Of a DNA stretch of 37,460 nucleotides, positions 25,107 to 35,689 are shown one piece after another (positions within the stretch are counted from its first letter, which is position 1; every line of letters begins with the position of its first letter). Origin of the DNA: Draconibacterium sp. (lineage in GTDB: Bacteria; Bacteroidota; Bacteroidia; Bacteroidales; Prolixibacteraceae); contig JADIYN010000055.1 in the NCBI GenBank assembly GCA_016705335.1, forward strand, positions 1-37,460, written 5' to 3'. Both the position numbers and the translations under genes were made by a program. The notes beneath the pieces were generated by a model that saw only the letters and a list, made by a program, of their open reading frames with translations, was not told the DNA's origin and ran no database searches.

Positions 25107-27152
25107 TCAATCAAAATCTAATTGGTATGAGACACCAACTTTTGCCCATGTTCCCGGCTGAATGACATTGCCAATATCAACATAATTTAAAATTGAAAAT
25201 ATTGTTTAAAGAAACATAGAATCTCAAATTTCCCAAAGTGTAATTAATTTTCCCATCAAAAATCCAAAAAGGCTCATATTCAACTTCACTTCCCATGCCA
25301 TTTTCAAACTGTGTATAAGTGCCTTCCCTATCCTGAAATAGAACTTTCAAATCAATGTAAAATTTCTAAAAACAGTTTGATTTATTGAAACAACAAATTT
25401 ATGTTTTAAATTGTCCAGAACGTAATATGAAATAAAATCTTGCCCTTCCTCCTTTTCTAAATTATTGTAAAGAAATAATTAAAATTAATATTATTTGGAA
25501 GAATTCGCCCAAATTTTTTTTCAAATTAAATTGAATCTGGATTTCAGTTCCGTAACTATTTAATTGAGTAAGATTTTGTGGTTGCCATTTATCAGATTTG
25601 ATTTAGTTTAACCCAATCAATTATATCCTTACCTTTTCTGTAAAAACCAATCAAATAACCCTTCAATAAATCTGAATTCAATTTAAAACCACCTTCAATA
25701 GAAGCTGTTTTTTCAGGTTTTAAATCAGGATTTCCAATATTTGTAGGTCCTTGATAATATAAATCAGTGAAAGTTGGCATTCGTAAAGAAGTATTGAAAG
25801 AAGAAAAATATTTACTGATGGGCGAAATTTTATAACCAATATCAATCCCGGAAAGAAATTAATCCCAGTGCCACTTTCAGAAATATAATTACTTAATAAC
25901 CCTGCACTTAATGTCCATTTATTTGAATAATAAACATGTTCCAGAAAACCAGAAATTGTATTCCGGGTTTTTGATTTGGTAAAACTGCATCTTCACTGGA
26001 ACATTTACAGGCGAATCCATTTCTTCACCCAAAACATTACTTAAAATATTTTCTGAACGAAACTCAATCCCGATAGCAGATTTTCCCAAATTTGACTGAA
26101 CCCATGAATTAAGATTTCCTCCATAAGTATTGGTTAAATGGTAATTATGAGTAGTGTACCATGACTGGGGATTATCGCGAAAAAGTTCAAAACGATCCTG
26201 ATTCCTGCGCCAATACACTGCGGGAGTTAAATGTATTTTTGAATTTGATTCCCATTTTAACGATGAAATTAACGTTTTGATTTCCTCAAACTGATTGGGG
26301 TATTTTGGCGTATAAAAACTGTTAGCACCAAATTTTTTTTCTGAAAATCCAACCTGAAAGCTCATTTTTCCGTTTGAAACGTCAAGTTTATTGGAATAAA
26401 AAAGGTTGAAAATGTCAAAATCAGTATTCTCTATATAACCGTCAGAACGTTTTTTATTAAGCGAAAATGATTGTTGAAATTTGCCGGTCAGAACCGAAGC
26501 AGATAAATCACCATCGAAATATCCAAAACTACCTCCGCTTAATTGTAATTTTGCCAAATTGATTTCTGTTGACGGGTAACAATATTAATCGCACCCGAAA
26601 ATGCATTTGGTCCATAAACACTTGCAGCGGACCCTCAAGAATTTCAATCCGCTCAATCTGACTTAAACTTACAGGGATATTTAAATTGTGGTGACCGGTT
26701 TGGGGGTCGGTTATGTTGATACCGTTTACAAGGATTAACGTCTGGTCGAAAGTACCGCCTCTTATGCTAACATCAGCTTGCACTCCTTCTGCTCCTCGTT
26801 GCCGAATATCAACTCCGGCAACGTACTCAAGCAAATCCTGAACACTTTGAGCTGGTGAAGACTCAATTTCCTTTCTCTCAATCACGGAAACAATCCGTGC
26901 CACCTGTGAATACAACGCAGGTGATCGTTGCGCGCTGATCTCGATCTCATCAAGATCATATTCCAATTTTACTTCAGTTGTATCCTTGACAATTTCAATT
27001 GCATTTGCCGGAACAGATAGTAAATAGTTTATCGATAAAACAGAAATCAGAACAACCCTGTTAATTGACTGGAATACCGAATAACTTTTACGCTTCCATT
27101 TACTGAAAAATAAAACCTTTTGAACGCTTTTTCTAATATCTACTCTTTTCAT
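25107..27152 (-). CDS. TonB-dependent receptor, BtuB-like (many apparent frameshifts)
   Basis: About 680 residues. After a signal region (residues 1 to about 52, ending VPANAIE) comes the TonB-box/plug domain: LDEIEISAQRSPALYSQVAR, QDLLEYVAGVDIRQRG, ADVSIRGGTFDQTLILVNGI, TDPQTGHHNLNIPVSL and RIEILEGP. The frame breaks near 26620, then near 25970, 25860, 25590 and again in 25580-25200, and ends GTWAKVGVSYQLDFD at 25107. Barrel strands and the MPTFTDLYYQGPTNIGNPDLKPE motif typical of these receptors are visible. The receptor imports a large nutrient such as cobalamin or a siderophore, using TonB energy. The BtuB-like label rests on plug similarity only; no B12 genes or riboswitch were seen here. 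Confidence 0.88.
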
Positions 27153-27365
27153 TATATAAAAATGAGTGGCGAATATACAATTTGAAAATTAAATCATAAA
27201 ACTTCAATTTTGTTTACCTTTTCACAAAATATTAAAACATAAGTAGTTACATAACAAACAACTTATTCTAAAATTGTTCATTGCATGATAAATATTCTTT
27301 ATACAGGATAGAAAAAATCAAAAATAAAAAACCTAAAAAGTATTTTATCTGAGGTATTTGAGACT

Positions 27366-27373
27366 TATATTTG
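27366..27373 (+). promoter_or_regulatory. -7 box (TATATTTG) of the sigma factor gene
   Basis: A perfect TAnnTTTG box 26 bases before ATG 27400, in the divergent gap with the TonB receptor. The -33 region is weak. Confidence 0.6.
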
Positions 27374-27399
27374 TTTAGACAAATTAAAAATAAGACACC

Positions 27400-27910
27400 A
27401 TGACTCAAGTACAATTTAACAACGCGTTACTTGGTTTAAGTAATAAATTGCATTATTACGCATTAAGCCTGACTTCAGATTCTGAAAGAGCAGATGACCT
27501 ATTACAGGAAACTTTTCTGAAGGCTTTAACATATCGTGATAAATTTGCACAGAATACAAACTTTAAAGCATGGATTTATACTATCATGAAAAATACTTTC
27601 ATTAATGACTATCGTAGAAATGTAAAAACTAAAAATACATTTGATGGTTCAAATAATGATTTTCACCTGCTTGGTTTCTAAAGATAAAGTCTATCCGGGG
27701 CCAGATTCGTTTTATAGTTCAAAGGAAATTAATAAAACAATTGATGCACTTGAAGATGACTACAAAGTTCCATTTACAATGTTTTTAGATGGTTATAAAT
27801 ACAAAGAAATTGCTGAAGAATTGGTTTTACCTCTTGGAACTGTTAAAAGCCGAATTTTCTTCACCCGCAAAAAACTGGAAAAAGCATTAAAAGATTATTC
27901 AAATAATTAA
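27400..27910 (+). CDS. ECF-type RNA polymerase sigma-70 factor (frameshifted)
   Basis: About 170 residues. Region 2 is seen in LSLTSDSERADDLLQETFLKAL, then FKAWIYTIMKNTFINDYRRN. A shift near 27670 leads to the second half with region 4 (ALEDDYKVPFTMFLDGYKYKEIAEEL, LPLGTVKSRIFFTRKKLEKAL), the helix-turn-helix that reads the -35 element. No FecR-type anti-sigma gene follows; a terminator and a DJ-1 gene do. The Bacteroidota lineage has many such stand-alone sigma factors with short C-termini. Targets are unknown. It diverges from the TonB receptor, but a link is only positional. Confidence 0.9.
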
Positions 27911-27931
27911 TATTTTCCTTTTATTATATAT

Positions 27932-27965
27932 AAAAGATTCTCAATTGAGAATCTTTTTTTTTTTA
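27932..27965 (+). terminator. Terminator of the sigma factor gene
   Basis: AAAGATTCTC and GAGAATCTTT form a perfect ten-base-pair stem around AATT, followed by a long T run. Confidence 0.93.
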
Positions 27966-27988
27966 ATCAATCAATTAGAAATTGAATT

Positions 27989-28543
27989 ATGAAAAGAATT
28001 GCTGTTCATCTGGCTGAAGGTTTTGAAAAAATTGAATTTATTATATTGACGTTTCACCCGGCAGATTAAAAGATTTATTCCAGATTGTAACATGAAAAAC
28101 TTGAAGTTGTAGGTTCTCATGGAATAAAAATTATTGCCGATAAATTATTTAAAGAAGTTGATTATGAACTAATTGATATGATAATTCTACCGGGTGGCAT
28201 GCCTGGAGCGGCCAATTTAAATGAACATTTAGGGCTTCGTGAACAAATATTGAATTTTAATGAAAGTAAAAAAATGTTGGCGGCAATTTGCGCAGCACCA
28301 CTGGTTTTTGGCAACCTGGGAATCCTGAAAAACAAAAAGGCCACTTGCTTTCCGGGTTATGAAAACCAGCTACACGGAGCAATAGCAACTGGTGAAAATC
28401 TTGAAGTAGCGAAAATATAATAACTGGAAAGGTGCCGGAGTTGCAATGATTTTGCTCTAAAAATTGCTGAAATACTAAAAACAAAGTTTGCCGACGACCT
28501 GGGAAAGAAAATGATCGTTTTAAATAGGCAAACACAAACTTAA
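27989..28543 (+). CDS. DJ-1/PfpI-family protein (frameshifted)
   Basis: From ATG 27989 it reads MKRIAVHLAEGFEKIEF, breaks within 28035-28110, and resumes with LEVVGSHGIKIIADKLFKEVDYELIDMIILPGGMPGAANL. The nucleophile elbow AAICAAPLVFGNLGIL contains the conserved Cys, with Glu in AEGFE as its partner. Another shift near 28415-28460 restores a tail ALKIAEILKTKFADDLGKKM, as in the DJ-1 subfamily, ending at 28543. About 180 residues. The family includes deglycase, chaperone and protease-like members; the role here is undecided. Its end overlaps the convergent purL stop by four bases. Confidence 0.85.
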
Positions 28544-31500
28544 CTTTTTCCTGCAATCCAATTTCGTGCGTTTACAAAAGCCTGTATCCAAGGCGCAATT
28601 TCGTCCATTTTCTTTTCAGTCGGATAATAAGGCCAGTGCCATGGTTTGAATCCCCTTTCAAGGTGAGGCATCATAACCAAATGTCGTCCATTATCAGAAC
28701 AAAGAGAAGCAGCTGAATAGTGTGAACCATTTGGATTTGCCGGATATTCATCATGGCAATATTTCATAGGAATATTATATTGTTGCTCGTTGAATGGCAA
28801 ATAGAATTTTCCCTCACCATGTGCAACCCAAATTCCTAATTTCATACCGTTCATGTTACCCAGCATTACTGATTTATTTTCCAAAATATCTACGTTAAAA
28901 AAGTTGATTCAAATTTGCCCGATTCATTATGTAACATTTTTGGATGAATGCTATGATCAGGATAAACCAAGCCCAGTTCAACCATTACCTGGCAGCCGTT
29001 ACAAACGCCCAGACTTAGCGTATCTTCTCGCTTATAAAAATTTTCCAGTGCAATTCGCGCCTTTTCATTATACTTAAATGCACCGGCCCAACCTTTTGCA
29101 GAACCCAACACATCGGAATTTGAGAATCCACCGACAAAAACAATCATATTCAAATCCTCAAGCGTTTCTCTGCCTGAGATTAAATCTGTCATGTGCACAT
29201 CTTTCACATCCATTCCGGCGAGGTACATTGCATAAGCCATTTCCCGATCGCCGTTTACACCCTTTTCGCGAATTATTGCTGCTTTTATACCCGATAATTT
29301 TCGACGATTCATGTCAATTCCCAAATCAGCAGCTTTGCCTGTAAAGCTTTTAAAATCATATTGAAGTTCAAACTTTTTATAGTTCGAAAAACGTTGCAAT
29401 GCAAGCTCGTTCCCGCTTTGTTTCCGGTCAAGTAAATAAGAAGTTTTAAACCACAAATCGCGCAGCGAATCGATATCAAAATCAACTTCATTTTCAAAAT
29501 TTACAACCCTGACTTTCCTGTAAGGAACTGCGGTTCCAATTACAATAAAATTCACTTCACTTTCAGTCAAAAACTTTTTAACTTTTTCATTGTCAGAACA
29601 CTGGATTACTATTCCAGGGTTTTCGCTAAAAAGGACTTTAACCAAATCCTTTTCGCCAATTCCTGAAAGGTTAATTTTCATTCCGCCTTTATTTCCGCTG
29701 AAACACATTTCGAGAAGTGTTGTAATCAATCCACCGGATGAAATATCGTGGCCAGCCAAAATCAAACCTTGTTCAATCAGTTTTTGAACCGTATCAAATG
29801 CTGATTTAAATTTTGATGAACTTGCAACAGTAGGCGCATTTTTGCCCAATTTATTAATGGTCTGGGCAAAGGCACTTCCACCTAAAGCTCGTTCACAAAA
29901 CGACATATCGATAAAAAGAATCTCTTTACTTTCATCGTTTACCAAAACCGGTTCAACCACTTTTCTGCAATCAGAAACTTCTCCTGAAGCTGAAATAATT
30001 ACAGTTCCAGGCGAATAAACAACCCCATCTTTATATTTCTGGGTCATCGACATTGAATCTTTTCCGGTGGGGATATTAATTCCCAATTCGCAGGCAAAAT
30101 CACTCGATGCTTTTACCGCTTCATAAATGCGTGCATTTTCGCCCGGATTTTTGCAGGCCACATCCAGTTGGCGCTCAGCGATACACTTTTAAGATGATCA
30201 GTAAGTGGGGCCCAGATTATATTTGTTAGCGATTCAGCTATCGACAATATCGAACCTTTTGGAGCATCAACCAATCCTGCAACCGGAGCATGTCCGATAG
30301 AGGTTGCGAAACCGGCTATTCCCTTATAATCCAGCGTAATCACACCAACATTGTTTAATGGAAGATGTAGTTTTCCAGCGCCCTGTTGTTTTGCAATTCT
30401 CCCGGTTACTGAACGGTCAACTTTATTGGTTAGCCAATCTTTACTTGCAACTGATTCAAGTTGAAGCACATTTTCAACCAAAGTATTTATATCTTCTGCT
30501 TTATATTCAAGTTCATCAAAATCAGGAAACAAAGTAGTATCCTCCAAAACGGTTTTAGGTGGATTTCCAAACATATAACCCAACTGCCAATCAATGGCTT
30601 TTTCACCGGTTTTCGAGTTTTCAAAAGTAAATTGCATGTCGCCGGTAGCTTCACCAATGTTATAAATTGGTGCACGTTCACGCTCTGCAATTTTTGTCAG
30701 CAACTCCACATGTTCCTGTTTCATCACCAATCCCATTCGTTCCTGAGACTCATTTCCTATAATTTCTTTTTGAGATAGCGTAGGGTCGCCAACAGGTAGC
30801 TTTGAAGTATCTATTTTTCCGCCGGTTGATTCAACCAACTCAGAAAGGCAATTTAAATGTCCGCCAGCGCCGTGATCGTGAATAGAAATAATTGGGTTTT
30901 CATCTGCTTCGCTTAAAGCACGTATTGCGTTGTAAACCCTTTTTTGCATTTCGGGGTTGGCACGCTGAACCGCATTTAATTCAATATTATTTTCGAATTC
31001 ACCGGTTGCAACAGATGAAACTGCGCCACCACCCATTCCAATCCTATAATTATCGCCTCCCAGTAAAATTACACGATCACCTTTTTGGGGTTCACTTTTC
31101 AGACTGTCCTTTTTATTTCCGAAACCAATTCCTCCAGCCAGCATTATAACTTTATCGTAGCCATATTTTTTAAACTTCTCAAAATGTTCAAAAGTCAAAA
31201 CCGATCCGGTAATTAAGGGTTGTCCGAATTTATTACCGAAATCACTGGCACCATTTGAGGCTTTTATCAGAATTTCTTCCGGAGTTTGATATAACCAATC
31301 ACGTTCTTCGGTTGCCTGTTCCCAAGGGCGTTCAGCTTCAGTCCGTGGATACGAAGTCATATAAACAGCTGTTCCGGCAATTGGCAAACTTCCTTTACCG
31401 CCGGCAATCCTATCGCGTATCTCGCCGCCTGTTCCAGTTGCTGCCCCATTAAAAGGTTCAACAGTAGTTGGAAAATTGTGTGTTTCAGCTTTTAATGAAA

Positions 31501-32224
31501 GTACTGTTTCAATATCTTTTATTTGAAAAAAATCTGGTTTGTCCTGTGTTTTTGGTGCAAACTGTTCAACTACCGGACCTTGTACAAACGAGCAGTTATC
31601 TTTATAAGCCAGAAATAATTTTATTTGGATTTTCTTTTGAAGTTTTTTTAATCATCTGAAAAGTGACGATTCCATCTCTTTTCCATCAATAACAAAAGTT
31701 CCGTTGAATATTTTATGACGGCAATGCTCTGAATTTACCTGCGCGAAACCATAAACTTCGCCATCAGTAAGTGGTCGCCCCATTTCTTTCGAAACATTAT
31801 CAAGATATTGAATTTCGTTAGCACTTAACGCAAGACCTTCTTTTTCATTGAATTCGGCAATATCGAAAATATTCAATATAGGTTCCGGCTGTTTGTTTAT
31901 TGTAAAAATTATTTGGGTGAGATTTTGATACAAACGCTGTAACATTGGGTCGTAATGTGCTTTTTCATTTTCCACCTGAAAAAATTCCTCCATCCTCAAA
32001 ATGCCTTCAACGCCCATGTTTTGCGTAATTTCAACTGCATTTGTGCTCCAGGGTGTAAGCATTTCTTTTCGTGGCCCAACAAACCAGCCTTCCAGCGAAT
32101 TTTCAGAAATATAAACTGATTCAGAGAATAACCAGTTTAACTTCTCAATGCTTTCCTGTGTCAATTGATTTGCAGTGTGAACAGCAATAATACTATTGTT
32201 TTTGGTTCTGAAAAATTGAATCAT
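28540..32224 (-). CDS. purL: Phosphoribosylformylglycinamidine synthase, single-chain PurL (frameshifted)
   Basis: About 1228 codons, close to the large PurL type. The N-terminal PurS-like part begins MIQFFRTKNNSIIAVHTANQ at 32224. The linker VNSEHCRHKIFNG marks the catalytic FGAM domain, with HDHGAGGHLNCLSELVE and PTGKDSMSMTQKYKDG in the two ATP-grasp-like halves. The C-terminal glutaminase domain has the nucleophile Cys in LGVCNGCQVMVELGL and the His/Glu pair in MPHLERGFKPWHWPY. Shifts lie at 31390-31650, near 30150 and near 28885. The enzyme converts FGAR, ATP and glutamine to FGAM in purine synthesis. All active-site segments are intact, so the breaks look like sequencing errors. Confidence 0.95.
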
Positions 32225-32267
32225 TTTGAAGCGATTTTTTTAGTGGAAAATGTTAATAAACACCTGG

Positions 32268-32275
32268 CAAAGATA
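32268..32275 (-). promoter_or_regulatory. -7 box (TATCTTTG) for purL
   Basis: A minus-strand TAnnTTTG match about 43 bases before the purL ATG. The possible -33 TTG is 24 bases further upstream, slightly far. No PurR-type operator or purine riboswitch was recognised. Confidence 0.45.
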
Positions 32276-32409
32276 AAAAATAATCAGGGGCGATTAAATC
32301 AAGTTTTAAGAAAGGGCGGCTTAGTTTTCAACATCAATAAAGTTAAATTGGCTTAAAATTAAGGTTGGTCAGCTATTTTCTTTTTACTTTGGATAAAAAT
32401 TAAAATTCA

Positions 32410-32734
32410 ATGAAGCTAATTTATATTCTTGTTTTTACTCTTTCGCTGTTTTCATGCAGCCAGCAGCGGAAGTCTTCAAAAAATGTACGTTGGAAAACCG
32501 CAATCTGTTTTGTCGAAAGAATTTGGACATCCCAAAGCAATTCTTGACCAGGAAAATGAAAAAGTTTATGTTTATGAAATTGTTAAGGAGTTAAAAAGTA
32601 CCACAATAAATCAGGGAAAACTAACTATGGATCCGATGGTTTCACCCGTGGTTGAGAAAACTGAACGCTACTATTTTACAGTTAAGAATGAAAAAATAAT
32701 TAAAGTAAAGGTGGAAGAAGAATACCAGCGATAA
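32410..32734 (+). CDS. Small lipoprotein of unknown function (frameshifted)
   Basis: Starts at ATG 32410 with a lipoprotein signal (MKLIYILVFTLSLFSC; Cys16). A shift near 32470 leads into MYVGKPQSVLSKEFGHPKAI, ENEKVYVYEIVKELKS, EKTERYYFTVKNEKIIKVKV and a stop at 32734, about 107 residues. The G-x-P-x-x-V-x-x-x-F-G-x-P pattern and the ERYYFTVKNEKI strand recall small SmpA/BamE-like or similar outer-membrane lipoprotein folds, but this is a weak impression and no function is assigned. Confidence 0.6.
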
Positions 32735-32783
32735 CCGCAAGAATTTAGAAGTAAAAAAACGATTTGATTTTAAATAAATTTTA

Positions 32784-32791
32784 TAGTTTTG
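32784..32791 (+). promoter_or_regulatory. Promoter of the tRNA-Leu transcript
   Basis: TAGTTTTG (TAnnTTTG) with a TTG at 32764-32766, 17 bases upstream. Transcription would start near 32798, include the broken tRNA-like copy first and then the intact tRNA. Confidence 0.6.
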
Positions 32792-32818
32792 CACCACGTT
32801 TTTTTGAAATAAAATATT

Positions 32819-32866
32819 GCCCAGATGGTGATCCCGATAATTATCGGGAGGTTGACACGCTGAGCA
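32819..32866 (+). pseudogene. tRNA-Leu 5'-half remnant interrupted by a palindrome
   Basis: The first 12 bases (GCCCAGATGGTG) equal the first 12 of the intact tRNA-Leu 77 bases downstream. After an insert, GGTTGACACGC and TGAG match the tRNA's GGTAGACACGC and TGAG. No anticodon stem or 3' half remains. It looks like the first copy of a tandem tRNA-Leu pair that was broken. Confidence 0.6.
32832..32849. repeat. Perfect 18-bp palindrome (TCCCGATAATTATCGGGA)
   Basis: The nine-base arms TCCCGATAA and TTATCGGGA are exact reverse complements. It sits where the D-arm of the broken tRNA copy should be, and looks like an inserted REP-type element. Only one copy was noticed in this window. Confidence 0.75.
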
Positions 32867-32895
32867 ATCGTTCTTTTAAAATATTGTAATCTATC

Positions 32896-32979
32896 GCCCA
32901 GATGGTGAAATTGGTAGACACGCCAGCTTGAGGGGCTGGTGCTCGCAAGGGTGTGCAAGTTCGAGTCTTGTTCTGGGCA
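32896..32979 (+). tRNA. tRNA-Leu (anticodon GAG)
   Basis: 84 nt. The acceptor stem is GCCCAGA (32896-32902) with TCTGGGC (32972-32978), discriminator A at 32979. The anticodon stem is CCAGC/GCTGG with loop TTGAGGG, anticodon GAG at 32930-32932. A long variable arm, as in tRNA-Leu, is present, and the T arm is GCAAG-TTCGAGT-CTTGT. The 3' CCA is not encoded (ACCG follows). It decodes CUU/CUC leucine codons. Confidence 0.97.
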
Positions 32980-32995
32980 CCGAAAACAAACAATT

Positions 32996-33036
32996 AAAAA
33001 CGCAATAAACTTAATATCAAGTTATTGCGTTTTTTA
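32996..33036 (+). terminator. Terminator after tRNA-Leu
   Basis: AACGCAATAAACTT and AAGTTATTGCGTT pair over 13 positions with one bulged A, loop AATATC, then TTTTT. Confidence 0.92.
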
Positions 33037-33046
33037 TTTATCAACT

Positions 33047-33068
33047 TTTTCCCCGCATTTTCCCCGCA
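33047..33068. repeat. Tandem 11-bp repeat, two copies of TTTTCCCCGCA
   Basis: Two perfect head-to-tail copies (33047-33057 and 33058-33068) shortly after the tRNA terminator. They might be protein-binding sites left by an integrated element, but no integrase was recognised. Confidence 0.7.
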
Positions 33069-33376
33069 AAAACTAATTTTAACTACAATATTGAAGAATA
33101 ATTTTAATAAGATTAAATTTAATTCAAGTGCATTAATCCAAATACATCCTAATGATTCCATGAACAGTTTTTCAAAAAAGGAACAACAAACCCTAAAACT
33201 GAAAATTTTTTTTAGACAAACTGCCAACAGTTTTAAACTGAAATTTTCATAAGTGCTTATTAGACCCTATTGATAATTTCTGATTTTTTGCTATTTATTT
33301 CACTCCCGAATTCTCGGCAAAAATACTGTATTACTGTGGTTTATCATATCATTGAATTCTTTTTCTTTCTAGTATG
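33069..33376. other. Gene-poor gap between the tRNA-Leu region and the GH92 gene
   Basis: About 300 bases with no convincing gene. A 75-codon plus-strand frame (33025-33252) is rich in Lys, Asn and Phe, overlaps the tandem repeat and resembles no protein I know. No terminator for GH92 was clear. Confidence 0.5.
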
Positions 33377-35657
33377 CTATCCCCACCCTTCATTTGGTTT
33401 GTTTCCCATAATAGATAGCTCCGCCTTTAACCACCTCCTTAAATTTCAATTTGGGAACTGTTAATGGAATCCCGTTTAATGTAGCCGACTGAATATAAAT
33501 ATTCTCTTCAGAATTGTTTATTGTCTTGATGACAAAGGGTTTTCCATCACTGTACATTTTATCAACATGGATGGTAATTTCGTCGTATAAGGGTGAAGTG
33601 AGGTCAAAGATCGGCTCATCGGTTACCCCACCATTCATTTCGAACAAACCCATGGAGGCATTACAAACCACCCTCCCATTTGTCCTTCGTCTTCGTCGCC
33701 TTCCCAGCCATGGTAGGGAGTATTCCCGTAATATTTATCGAGAATAGCACGCGAATATTTTTGTGTGAGCCAGGGTTTTCCGGAATAATTGAACAGGAAA
33801 GAAGCTTGCATATTTCCTTCATTTCCGTGATTGACATAATATTCAAAAGCTACATCCTGATGCCTGTCGAATGCGTGTGCGGCAAAGTTGTGCTTCACTG
33901 ACCTTTCAAATCCCTCTTCCAGCCTGGTACTGAACAATTCTTTTCCCATTAGGTTGACCAAACCAGTAATATCGTGAGGTACATACCAGGTATATTGCCA
34001 ACTGTTACCTTCAATCCAGCTCTTTCCCGAAAACAACTCCCAATCCTTTATCCATCTGCCCGATTTCTCTTTGGGCATTTGCCACTTCAATTCAGGGTGA
34101 AAACTGATTTTTCCAGTTTTCGGATCGTTTCGAAGAAATTCGTAATCAGCCTCTTGTTCATTGCTTTGGCTAATTAGGCAGCAAAAATCGGTGTAAGCAT
34201 AATCGAGTGTGCGGGATGCAGCATCGACTTCAAGTGGTACATAACCCAGCGTTATATATATCCAAACGTTCCATACCGAAAGACCATTGCCTGGAATGCG
34301 TTTCCCCTGCTCCATCCCCATTGTGCTTCACTGCCTGATAGAGTTTATTGACATCGTAATTCCTGATCCCTTTTGGTAAGCCGATACCATTAGAGCTATC
34401 TCGTGGGTTACTTCCATGATACCTGTCATTTTTATCCCTGTCGGGCCGTTATTGGTCCAGCCGGTTTTGTCGAAAAGCTCTAACTCAGTGGTTACCCAAT
34501 TGTTCATAATATCCGGGGCTACCAGGAGAGGATGGTGTTGAAGTTCCAGAATGTGTTCCAGAATGCATCGCCGCCATACATTGCCCCACCTGAAGGTAGC
34601 TGCTGGATTTTGTTTAAGGGATCAGCATATCGGCCATCCACATCACTCCAGGTTTGTTTGGCAAAACTGCGGTAGAAATTGGTGTAGAATTTTTGCATAT
34701 TTTCTTCACTTCCAGTAACCTCAATGGTCGAAAGCAACTTGTTCCAGCTTTGACGAGCCGCGGCAACAACTTCACCAAAATTCCAGCCAAACGGCTCGAG
34801 TTCAGTTTTCAGATTGTTGTCTGCTCCCTCCATATCCACCAACGAAAGGCCAACTTTCATCATGATAGATTCGCCTGCTTTGACAGAATAATTCACATAT
34901 GCTCCAACATCGCCCTTACCTGATATTTTGCTTCCGTTGAGGGTGAAGTTATTGCTCTCCCATCCGTTAAATGAACTGAAAGGTTTATTAAACTCAATGA
35001 CAAAATGCAGTTTGTAAACTCCGGACGATTCGGCTCGTGTCAGCGCATAGCCTTCGATGGTGTTGCCATTTACTTTTTCTATCACGGCATCTTCAATGTC
35101 GAAGCGATACTCATACGGGAAATTCAAAACAAGCAGGATTCTGGCATTTTCAACATCTTTATTGAAAGTGTATTTGTGAAATCCGCAATGGGTTGTAGCA
35201 GTGAGTTCGGCTTTGCAATCCGCATCGTAAAGTTCGCAGGAATAATAACCCGGCGAAGCAATTTCGGTTTCCTTTAATATGCGGGAGTGAAAACCAGCCC
35301 CTGCACCGCGGTATGCTTTCGAACTTGCACCATTTTCTGTCGTGAAATCCTGCGTTTGCGGCATTACCATCAGTCCTGCCATCGTCCAGGCATGAATATG
35401 GCTAAAGCCGGTAACGTTCATAATCGAATAATCGTACCCTGCCATCCAGCCCGATTCCTGGTTGTCGGGCCCAAGTTGTACCATTCCGTATGGCACTCCG
35501 GCATATGGCCCAAGCATCCAACGCGAATTGGACGTACCGGTAAAAACATTCACATAATCAACTGGGGCTTTCTGTGCAAATGCAGCAAAATGTATCGGAA
35601 TAAGAGGGCGAATGCAATAATATTGCAAGTATTCAACAGCCTGGTCTTTCTTGGCAT
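33377..35657 (-). CDS. GH92 exo-alpha-mannosidase (frameshifted)
   Basis: About 760 residues, secreted. The best start is ATG 35657 (MPRKTRLLNTCNIIAFALL), followed by a shift within the signal region to FAQKAPVDYVNVFTGTS. GH92 text: GPYAGVPYGMVQLGPDN, GWMAGYDYS, VTGFSHIHAWTMAG, DAFWNTFWNFNTIL, NEGNMQASFLFNYSGKPW, GDEDEGQMGGWFV (the Ca2+-linked D-x-G-x-M-s-A-W-y-V loop), and a C-terminal MGNKPNEGWG that appears after a shift near 33400. Other shifts lie at 34320-34530 and near 33655. The last motif strongly supports indel errors rather than true truncation. The enzyme removes terminal alpha-mannose from N-glycans or yeast-type mannan. Confidence 0.9.
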
Positions 35658-35689
35658 GAAATAAGTATTTTCTTTCATAAGTCACATTT

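Noticed and set aside
27400..27910. Anti-sigma factor or FecI/FecR-type regulation of the neighbouring TonB receptor
   Set aside because: No FecR-like gene is present, the receptor plug lacks an obvious N-terminal signalling domain, and the genes only share a divergent gap.
33025..33252. 75-codon plus-strand frame after tRNA-Leu as a possible integrase start
   Set aside because: It overlaps the terminator end and the tandem repeat, has low-complexity Lys/Asn/Phe content and shows no recombinase motif.
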